This document shows positions 57,403 through 64,000 of a stretch of DNA of 64,000 bases, one piece after another. A program made the position numbers and the translations under genes. The notes beneath the pieces were generated by a model, which was not told the DNA's origin, ran no database searches, and worked only from the letters and a program-made list of their open reading frames with translations. Each line of letters opens with the position of its first letter. The stretch's first letter is position 1. The stretch comes from Polynucleobacter sp. 78F-HAINBA (GTDB taxonomy: Bacteria; Pseudomonadota; Gammaproteobacteria; Burkholderiales; Burkholderiaceae): the NCBI RefSeq assembly GCF_018882325.1, contig NZ_JACVOQ010000002.1:1-64000 (forward strand). The letters run 5' to 3'.

Positions 57403-60390
57403 TTGACTCAAGCTTCGATCCATTTAGGTAGACCCCATGAGCGCGTAGAAGATGCTGCGCTTTTGACTGGTGCTGGCCGCTACCTCGATGATTTACCTTT
57501 ACCGATTGGCACGCTTTACGCTGCCATCGTTCGTTCGCCCATCGCGCATGGAAAAATTCTATCGGTAGATATCCATGAGGCTTTGGAGATAGCCGGAGTG
57601 CGCGCTGTCCTGACAATCGAAGACGTACAGTCTTGGTCCAATCCATTGGTAGTTGCGGTTAAGACGCCAATGCGCCAATGGGTTTTGGCTGATCAATTTG
57701 TTCGTTATGTTGGTGAGCCCATTGCTGTTGTTATCGCTGAATCAAGGGCGTTGGCTGAGGATGGTGCTGAAAAAGTTCAAGTAAATATACAGCCGCTCCC
57801 AGCCGTGGTCGACGTAGATGCGGCCTTAATGGATGACGCGGTAATTTTGCATGCGGATATGGGTAGTAATTGCGTCTCGGACCGCTCATTTCATTATGGG
57901 GATCCAGATAAAGCCTTTTCACAGGCCAATCATGTAATTGAGGTTGATATTCGCTATCCTCGTAACTCATGCACTCCGATGGAGACGGGCGGGGTGATTG
58001 CGCAGTGGCGCGCTAGTGATTCCTCTTATGAGGTGAGCTCAAATTTTATGGGGCCATTTTCACTTCACGTAGTGATGGCTGCCGCATTAAAAATTCCAGG
58101 AACAAAATTACGCCATCATGTGCCTCCTGATTCAGGGGGTAGCTTTGGAGTGAAGCAATCGGTTTTACCCTACATTATTCTCTCCTGTCTGGCCTCTCGA
58201 AAAGCGGGTGCTCCTGTTAAATTTATTGAGGATCGTTTAGAGCATTTGCAGGCTGCCACCTCTGCAACGGCACGTCATACCCATTTACGGGCGGCAGTTG
58301 ATTCTGATGGAAAGATTCTCGCTCTAGATTACGACCAAATTGAAGATTGCGGTGCATATCTTAGAGCTCCTGAGCCGGCAACACTATACCGAATGCACGG
58401 TTGCGTTACTGGCCCATATCAGATTGAGAATGTAAAAATTCGTAATCGAGTGGTATTGATTAACAAAACCCCCACTGGACTGGTGCGGGGCTTTGGAGGT
58501 CCTCAGGTGTATTTTGCACTGGAGCGACTAGTTCATCAGATTGCTAAACGGCTTGGCAAATCCCACCTAGAGATTGCGGCACTCAATTACGTAGAGAAAA
58601 ATCAGTTTCCATATCAAGCTGCTGCAGGGGCATTGCTCGACTCAGGAGACTATCAACAAGCGCTTGCTACCGTAAAGTCTTCGCCTGAATATCAAAGATT
58701 AATAGCGCGTCGCGATGAGGCAAGAAAAAATGGTCGTCACTATGGCATCGGTGTTGCATCCATTGTTGAACCATCCGTATCCAATATGGGATATATCACC
58801 ACCGTATTGACTCCAGAGCAAAGGGCAAAATCCGGACCTAAAAATGGGGCAATTACATCGGCGACAGTCAGTGTTGATCCATCAGGCAATGTCGCCGCCA
58901 ATATTGCATCTGCACCCGCTGGTCAAGGCCACCAAACTGTAATTGCCCAACTTTTAGCCGATGTTTTTGGTCTTACTCCTGCGCAAATACAGGTCAACGT
59001 GGATTTTGATACCGCCAAGGATGCATGGTCGATTGCGGCAGGGAATTACTCCAGTCGTTTTGCTGGCGCGGTAGCGGGTACGGTATTTATGGCGGCTGAA
59101 AAATTAAAAGCACGTATAGCCGCTTACGCTGCGCATGTCCTTAAAGTCAATGCAGATCAGTTGCTGTTTGCGAATGGCAATATATCTATTGGGGGTCAAA
59201 GCGAGGGATGCATACCATTTTCAAGAGTGTGCGGAAATTTCCATTGGTCGCCAGGTCTTGTTCAAGAAGCCCTTGGTAGAGATGTTACTTTAGCGCTGCA
59301 GGAAACCTCATTCTGGAGTCCTGATGTACTCCAAGCTCCAGATGGAAATGATCGTATTAATACATCTGCAGCATACGGATTTGCCCTAGATGTCTGTGGT
59401 ATTGAAATTGACCCAGATACTTGTTTTGCAAAGGTTGACGAGTACATCACCGTTCATGATGCTGGAAAAATTCTTAATCCATTGCTTGCGGATGGTCAGA
59501 TATATGGCGCGTATTCGCAAGCGGTAGGTGCGGCCTTATTCGAGGAGTTTGTATACGGTAGTGATGGTAATTTCTTATCGGGTACTTTTGCTGACTATCG
59601 TTTACCAACAGCAAGTGAGATTATTCCTCCAAAAATTTACCATCAAGAGTCCCCAAGCCCCTTTACTCCAATGGGGGCAAAGGGAATTGGCGAGGGTAAC
59701 AGCATGAGTACTCCGGTATGTATTGCCAATGCAATTGCTGATGCTCTTGGGGTCGAAGATATTGTCCTGCCCGCAACGCCAAGTCGAATTCATGCGCTAC
59801 TCGTATCTCAAGGTAAGTTAATAAAAGATATTGAGCCCACAACATCATCCGCATTGAAGGTCAACCATGACTACCCACTTAGGGCGCAGGGCCAGATTAG
59901 ATTAAAGGTTGTCCCAGAAGAAATTTTTGCTGTTCTCTTGGATCAAAATCGTTTGAAGAATGTCATTCCTGGTTGTGAGTCTATTAAAGAGTCATCCATT
60001 CAGAATGGAATTCGATTTGATTGTGTAGCCGTTGTCAGAATTGGTGTTGCAAAAGCACGCTTTAACGCAAAAATTGATTTGACCGATATCGTAAGACCCA
60101 CTAGCTTTTCATTGGGAGGCGAGGGAAGGGGTCCCTTAGGCATGGCCCTTGGAATGGGTGGTGTGCGCCTAGAGGCGATCGATGGTGAAACACTGTTGCA
60201 TTATGACTATCAAGCCCAAGTCTCCGGAAAGTTATCTGCAATTGGTAGTCGTTTATTAGAAGGCGCAATTCGCTTGGTTCTAGATCAGTTATTTCGCGCC
60301 TTGGCTAAAGAAGCTGGAGCCCAAGGCGGGCAGAATGCATTGATGGGCTTATTCACTCAACTCTTATCTGTATTGGGGTTAAAAAAGTGA
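57403..60390 (+). CDS. Molybdenum hydroxylase large subunit fused to an SRPBCC/CoxG domain (HmfA-like)
   Basis: This is the molybdopterin-binding subunit of a xanthine-oxidase-family enzyme, probably 2-furoyl-CoA dehydrogenase. The N-terminal a/b hammerhead domain starts GRPHERVEDAALLTGAGRYLDD. The Mo-cofactor region includes DSGGSFGVKQ and the active-site Glu764 in GAKGIGEGN. From about residue 828 a CoxG/SRPBCC domain is appended (LKVVPEEIFAVLLDQNRL; a GEGRGPLG segment), bringing the length to 995, against about 780-800 for unfused subunits. The start is a TTG preceded by GAAAGACGG. It overlaps the FAD subunit gene by 4 bp. Alternative readings are CO dehydrogenase-like or 4-hydroxybenzoyl-CoA reductase-like. 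Confidence 0.88.
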   Translation: MTQASIHLGRPHERVEDAALLTGAGRYLDDLPLPIGTLYAAIVRSPIAHGKILSVDIHEALEIAGVRAVLTIEDVQSWSNPLVVAVKTPMRQWVLADQFVRYVGEPIAVVIAESRALAEDGAEKVQVNIQPLPAVVDVDAALMDDAVILHADMGSNCVSDRSFHYGDPDKAFSQANHVIEVDIRYPRNSCTPMETGGVIAQWRASDSSYEVSSNFMGPFSLHVVMAAALKIPGTKLRHHVPPDSGGSFGVKQSVLPYIILSCLASRKAGAPVKFIEDRLEHLQAATSATARHTHLRAAVDSDGKILALDYDQIEDCGAYLRAPEPATLYRMHGCVTGPYQIENVKIRNRVVLINKTPTGLVRGFGGPQVYFALERLVHQIAKRLGKSHLEIAALNYVEKNQFPYQAAAGALLDSGDYQQALATVKSSPEYQRLIARRDEARKNGRHYGIGVASIVEPSVSNMGYITTVLTPEQRAKSGPKNGAITSATVSVDPSGNVAANIASAPAGQGHQTVIAQLLADVFGLTPAQIQVNVDFDTAKDAWSIAAGNYSSRFAGAVAGTVFMAAEKLKARIAAYAAHVLKVNADQLLFANGNISIGGQSEGCIPFSRVCGNFHWSPGLVQEALGRDVTLALQETSFWSPDVLQAPDGNDRINTSAAYGFALDVCGIEIDPDTCFAKVDEYITVHDAGKILNPLLADGQIYGAYSQAVGAALFEEFVYGSDGNFLSGTFADYRLPTASEIIPPKIYHQESPSPFTPMGAKGIGEGNSMSTPVCIANAIADALGVEDIVLPATPSRIHALLVSQGKLIKDIEPTTSSALKVNHDYPLRAQGQIRLKVVPEEIFAVLLDQNRLKNVIPGCESIKESSIQNGIRFDCVAVVRIGVAKARFNAKIDLTDIVRPTSFSLGGEGRGPLGMALGMGGVRLEAIDGETLLHYDYQAQVSGKLSAIGSRLLEGAIRLVLDQLFRALAKEAGAQGGQNALMGLFTQLLSVLGLKK

Positions 60391-61226
60391 AATCAGCCGC
60401 CTTTCAAATGCATCGACCAAGTTCGATAAGAGAAATTTTGGATTTATTAGAGTTGCATGGTGAGGATGCCCGCATTCTAGCCGGCGGTCAAACTTTGGTA
60501 CCCATGTTGGCTATGCGTGTTGCTAGCCCTGCCCATTTAATTGATTTATCTCTTACTCAAGAGTTGCATCAATTTAATGTAACGAAAGGGTCCCTGCGAG
60601 TTGGAGCGGGCGTAACTCAGTCGACACTAGAGGGGTGGGATCTATTAGCAATCACGCAGCCATTATTAAAGATGATGTTTCCATGGGTGGCGCACTCCCC
60701 AATTCGTAATCGTGGCACTGTATGTGGATCTATCGCGCATGCTGATCCAAGCGCTGAGATGGTTTTAGCGCTCATGACTCTCGGCGGATCTGTCACGCTT
60801 GCCTGTAAAAAGCGGGAACGAAGAGTTAAGGCTGCCGATTTCTTTCTTGGCGCTCTTCAGACTAGTCGTGAGTCGAATGAGTTGATCGTATCCGTTGAAT
60901 TTCCGATTCAATCAGCAGGGACAGGTTTTGGTTTTGCTGAATATGGCTATAGGCATGGTGATTTCGCTGTTGTAGCGGTAGCCGTAGTCAGAAATGGTAA
61001 ATCCTGGACGATTGGATTTGGTGGTGTGGATGATACCGTCAAAGTATTCCGTATCGAAGCTAGTTCGCTGGCTGAAGTTAATGAACATATTAATAAATTG
61101 GCCAGCACAATTGAAGTGCGCGAAGATCCTACCGCTACTTCAGGTTTGAGGAGGCATCTGATGCGTACTCTGGGGGCTCGAGCAGCAAAACAAGCATTTG
61201 AATTTGAGGGCGAATACCAATCATGA
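60387..61226 (+). CDS. Molybdenum hydroxylase FAD-binding subunit (HmfB-like)
   Basis: The 279-residue protein is the CoxM/XdhB-type flavoprotein subunit that passes electrons from the iron-sulfur protein to the acceptor. The FAD-binding segments ILAGGQTLVPMLAMR (about residues 34-48) and NRGTVCGSIAHADPSAE (about 111-127) are both present, and the C-terminal CO_deh_flav_C domain follows. Start and stop overlap the neighbouring genes by 4 bp each, typical of a tightly coupled three-subunit enzyme. Confidence 0.92.
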   Translation: MKSAAFQMHRPSSIREILDLLELHGEDARILAGGQTLVPMLAMRVASPAHLIDLSLTQELHQFNVTKGSLRVGAGVTQSTLEGWDLLAITQPLLKMMFPWVAHSPIRNRGTVCGSIAHADPSAEMVLALMTLGGSVTLACKKRERRVKAADFFLGALQTSRESNELIVSVEFPIQSAGTGFGFAEYGYRHGDFAVVAVAVVRNGKSWTIGFGGVDDTVKVFRIEASSLAEVNEHINKLASTIEVREDPTATSGLRRHLMRTLGARAAKQAFEFEGEYQS

Positions 61227-61717
61227 CAGAGCAATCGATTCACTTAACCATCAATGGTATCGAGAGAACGGCAAAGTGTGAGGACCGCACCACATTACTT
61301 GATTTCGTGCGTCACGATCTTGGATTGACGGGCACTCATGCAGGCTGTGAGCACGGTGTGTGTGGCGCATGCACGGTTGAGGTAAATGGCCAAATTGTGC
61401 GCTCATGTTTGATGTTCGCTTGCCAAGCAAATGGAGCAAGCGTTAAAACTGTTGAAGGCATCGCACAGGCTGGTGAATTATCCGATTTGCAGGCTGCCTT
61501 TAAAAAGCATCATGCCTTGCAGTGTGGATTTTGCACCCCCGGTTTTTTAATGGCGGCAGAGGATCTGCTCCAAAAAAATACCTCCCCCTCGGATTCAGAG
61601 GTGAGAGAGGGTTTATCTGGGAACTTATGTCGATGTACCGGTTATGTTGGCATCGTTGAGGCCGTTCTAGAAGTTGCCGAACAAAGAAGAAATGCGATTG
61701 GAGATACCCATGCTTGA
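61223..61717 (+). CDS. Molybdenum hydroxylase 2Fe-2S subunit (HmfC-like)
   Basis: The 164-residue protein has two 2Fe-2S clusters. The plant-ferredoxin-type cluster uses C42, C47, C50 and C62 (CEHGVCGAC), and the helical-domain cluster uses C101, C104, C136 and C138 (CGFC and CRC). It transfers electrons from the Mo site to FAD. All eight ligands are present. The stop overlaps the synthetase ATG by 8 bp. Confidence 0.94.
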   Translation: MTEQSIHLTINGIERTAKCEDRTTLLDFVRHDLGLTGTHAGCEHGVCGACTVEVNGQIVRSCLMFACQANGASVKTVEGIAQAGELSDLQAAFKKHHALQCGFCTPGFLMAAEDLLQKNTSPSDSEVREGLSGNLCRCTGYVGIVEAVLEVAEQRRNAIGDTHA

Positions 61718-63245
61718 TTTAGGCAGGACATTTTTACAGGCTGTTGAGCGTGAGCCTGATCGGCTGGCCATCGTGGATGGTGATCGTAGGTTAACTTACC
61801 GTGAATGGGCTAATTGTATTGGTGCGCTGCAGAAGTCATTCTATAAAAGAGGACTCACTCGCGGTGATCGCATATTAACTATTTTGCAAAATCGTTACGA
61901 AGCGGCAACCATTCATTGGGCTTGTCAGATGTCCGGCATCGCTGTGGTTCCTCTTAACTGGCGTTCAAAGCCTGAAGAAATTGACTATTGCGCTCAAAAT
62001 TCTGATGTAAAGCTCGCTTTTGTGGAGGAAATTTCGCTACAAAATTACTTGGACTCCGAGACTAGCAAATCAATCCCCGTTGTTCTATGTACGGATACAG
62101 CCTCTTCAAGTACTCACGTCTATTTTGATAGCTTGATGGAGGAGGTCGGCGAACCTACCCCTGATGGGCATGTTGAAGATATCTCTGTGATGCTATTTAC
62201 CTCGGGAACTACAGGCAAGCCAAAAGGGGTTCCTCGGAAGCAACGAGCAGAGCGGGCGGCTGGAGTCGCCCATGTCGCTCAAAATCAATATGCCATGGGT
62301 GAGGTCACTCTTGGTGTGATGCCGCTCTACCATACGATGGGAGTTCGCACATTGCTTTCACTTTGCATAGTGAATGGAACTTATGTTGCTGTTCCACGCT
62401 GGGATGTTGAAAAAGCGATCGATTCAATTGAGGCAGAAAAGGTCACGCATTTATACCTCGTTCCCACTCTGTATCACGATATGCTGGAATCAAAAAATTT
62501 CAGTCCATCGCGCGTCTCCTCCGTTAGAAAACTTGGCTTCGCTGGTGCTCCGATGCATGACGCACTTTTATTGAAATTAGATAAAGCATTTTCTCCTGAA
62601 TTATTTGTGAATCACTATGGATCTAGCGAGATCTACACCTATACGATTAACCAAAGTGCTGTTGCCAAGCCTGGCTCGGCAGGCAGGGCCGGCATTAACG
62701 CGCGTATTCGCGTCGTGAAACTAGATGCAGGTTCTCAAGCGACTACTCCAACGGTTTTGGCTACCCCAAATGAAGAGGGTCAAATTATTTGCGATCTATG
62801 TGGGGATGAAGCCTTCGAAGGATATTGGAAGCGCCCTGACGCAGATCAGAAATCGATACGGAATGGATGGTATTTCACGGGGGATACCGGTTATTTCGAT
62901 GAGTCTGGCGAGCTTTTTGTTACGGGGCGAGTCGATGACATGATTATTTCTGGTGGAGAAAATATCTCTCCGGTAGAAATCGAATCCATACTTTCTTTGC
63001 ATCCCTCGGTGAGCGAGGTTGCTGTGGCAGGCCTCAAGGATGATCGCCTGGGACAAAAGGTAGTTGCATTTATTAAGACTGCTGCATCAGTTGATTCAAA
63101 ATCGCTAGACGATTATTGCCGAGGTTCTGACTTGGTGAATTTTAAGCGTCCAAGAGAATATATTTTTGTAAAAGAAATTCCCAAATCGCCCGTGGGAAAA
63201 GTATTGCGACGTAAATTAGTGGCCGGCGAATATGAAAGTGTTTAA
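61710..63245 (+). CDS. Acyl-CoA synthetase, AMP-forming (HmfD-like, probable 2-furoyl-CoA synthetase)
   Basis: The 511-residue ANL-family ligase activates a carboxylic acid with ATP and CoA. The phosphate-binding loop LFTSGTTGKPKG (about residue 165) is present, as are the YGSSEIYT motif, the hinge TGRVDDMIISGGENISP and the C-terminal catalytic Lys in PKSPVGKVLRR. Substrate cannot be read from sequence; 2-furoate is inferred from the gene order. ATG at 61710, 6 bp after GGAG and overlapping the 2Fe-2S gene by 8 bp, was preferred to in-frame starts at 61674 and 61692. Confidence 0.88.
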   Translation: MLDLGRTFLQAVEREPDRLAIVDGDRRLTYREWANCIGALQKSFYKRGLTRGDRILTILQNRYEAATIHWACQMSGIAVVPLNWRSKPEEIDYCAQNSDVKLAFVEEISLQNYLDSETSKSIPVVLCTDTASSSTHVYFDSLMEEVGEPTPDGHVEDISVMLFTSGTTGKPKGVPRKQRAERAAGVAHVAQNQYAMGEVTLGVMPLYHTMGVRTLLSLCIVNGTYVAVPRWDVEKAIDSIEAEKVTHLYLVPTLYHDMLESKNFSPSRVSSVRKLGFAGAPMHDALLLKLDKAFSPELFVNHYGSSEIYTYTINQSAVAKPGSAGRAGINARIRVVKLDAGSQATTPTVLATPNEEGQIICDLCGDEAFEGYWKRPDADQKSIRNGWYFTGDTGYFDESGELFVTGRVDDMIISGGENISPVEIESILSLHPSVSEVAVAGLKDDRLGQKVVAFIKTAASVDSKSLDDYCRGSDLVNFKRPREYIFVKEIPKSPVGKVLRRKLVAGEYESV

Positions 63246-63264
63246 TTTTTACTAGAAAGACCTT

Positions 63265-64000
63265 ATGACAACAGCTTTAAAACACCCCTTTAGCAATATT
63301 CTGGATAATCTCGATGGCTTTTATGTTGAGATTGATGCTGACCATGAAAGGGCTGATATTGTTCTCAAGCGCCCGCCATTTAACGTCATCCAAATGCCGC
63401 AAAGAGATCAGTTGCGTGCGACATTTGAGGCTTTGGATGCCGATGATCGTGTGCGAATCATTGTATTGCGAGCCGAAGGTGAGCATTTCTCAAGCGGTGG
63501 CGACATTAAGGGATTCTTGGAGGCTACACCAGAGCACGTCTCTAAATTAGCTTGGAATATTGCTGCTCCTGCGCGCTGTACGAAGCCAGTGATTGCAGCT
63601 AATCATGGCTATTGCTTTGGCGTCGGCTTTGAGATTTCGCTTGCATGCGATTTCCGAATTGCTGCCGAATCTACTTTGTATGCACTCCCAGAACAAAAAC
63701 TAGGTCAAATTCCAGGCTCTGGTGGTTCAGCACGCTTGCAGAAAATGGTTGGCATTACTAGAACCAAGGATATCGTAATGCGTTCCCGAAGAATTAAGGG
63801 CCAGCAGGCCTTCGAATGGGGTGTAGCAACAGAGTGTGTTCCGGACGCTGAATTGGCCCAGGCCGTTTCAAAATTGGTAGATGAATTACGAGCTTTCTCT
63901 CCAATGGCTCAAAGAACCGCTAAGAAGATGTTGAATGAGACTGAAGATTGTTTGTTAACAACAGCAATCGAAGTGGAGGGTCATTGTTATAGCCGTTTGC
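63265..64000 (+). CDS. Enoyl-CoA hydratase/isomerase family protein (HmfE-like), partial
   Basis: An ATG 19 bp after the synthetase stop opens a frame of 245 codons still open at the window end. The crotonase fold is recognised by the oxyanion-hole segments FSSGGDIKGF and GYCFGVGFEISLACDF. Both catalytic Glu positions of crotonase appear kept (GFEIS; LPEQKLGQIPGSGG). In the furoate pathway the family member HmfE hydrolyses 2-oxoglutaryl-CoA; here that is inferred from position. Only the last part (C-terminal helix and stop) is missing. Confidence 0.9.
   Translation, partial: MTTALKHPFSNILDNLDGFYVEIDADHERADIVLKRPPFNVIQMPQRDQLRATFEALDADDRVRIIVLRAEGEHFSSGGDIKGFLEATPEHVSKLAWNIAAPARCTKPVIAANHGYCFGVGFEISLACDFRIAAESTLYALPEQKLGQIPGSGGSARLQKMVGITRTKDIVMRSRRIKGQQAFEWGVATECVPDAELAQAVSKLVDELRAFSPMAQRTAKKMLNETEDCLLTTAIEVEGHCYSRL

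Noticed and set aside
57326-57646. Minus-strand ORF across the start of the hydroxylase gene
   Set aside because: It runs through the tandem repeats and the 5' coding region of a certain gene, with no ribosome site or family.

Overview
The window looks like chromosomal DNA of a free-living betaproteobacterium of the Burkholderiales, most likely Polynucleobacter or a close relative. This rests on gene order and protein character: ispG-hisS-yfgM-bamB-der-hfq-hflX-hflK-hflC-hisZ-purA is the Burkholderiales arrangement, base composition is moderate and spacing is tight. The species call is an inference; no search was run.

Layout. 1-902: a truncated IS3-family element lying just downstream of a BI-1/YccA membrane protein gene. 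940-16161: housekeeping block (ndk, rlmN, ispG, hisS, yfgM, bamB, der, hfq, hflX, hflK, hflC, hisZ, purA). 16224-22436: malate synthase G, a predicted Cys/His/Asp protein of unknown role, a pore-loop channel with an odd filter, a 51-residue small ORF, an MFS transporter, a dienelactone hydrolase and a small unknown. 22491-28862: tRNA-Leu(CAG), rnr, rlmB, trxC, tal, rpiA, a candidate small RNA, yggX. 28921-39007: argA, hrpA, a beta-propeller protein, a deacetylase, a sterol-desaturase-like enzyme, an EI24-type membrane protein and a molybdopterin-binding-fold protein. 39008-43216: glnA-ntrB-ntrC with two NtrC-type operators and a sigma-54-like promoter. 43209-50329: xth, prlC, folD and a FixL/FixJ-like two-component pair. 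50533-56346: pyruvate dehydrogenase complex (aceE, aceF, lpdA). 56418-64000: an AraC regulator followed by a molybdenum hydroxylase (three subunits), an acyl-CoA synthetase and a crotonase-family enzyme cut by the window end.

How it works together. The last block has the gene content and order of the known hmfABCDE 2-furoate pathway: CoA activation, molybdenum hydroxylation of furoyl-CoA and release of 2-oxoglutarate. It would feed the TCA cycle next to the PDH genes. Two tandem 20-bp repeats between the AraC gene and the hydroxylase are a natural site for the regulator. The nitrogen block couples glutamine synthetase to its own two-component regulator. It has two oddities: the NtrC GAFTGA loop reads GAFPGA, and a textbook terminator hairpin sits inside the first codons of ntrB.

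The most interesting items are the furoate-type cluster and its candidate operators, the orphan small RNA between yggX and rpiA (own promoter, several hairpins, terminator), the ntrB-internal terminator, the NtrC GAFPGA variant, and the channel with a TVGFE filter.
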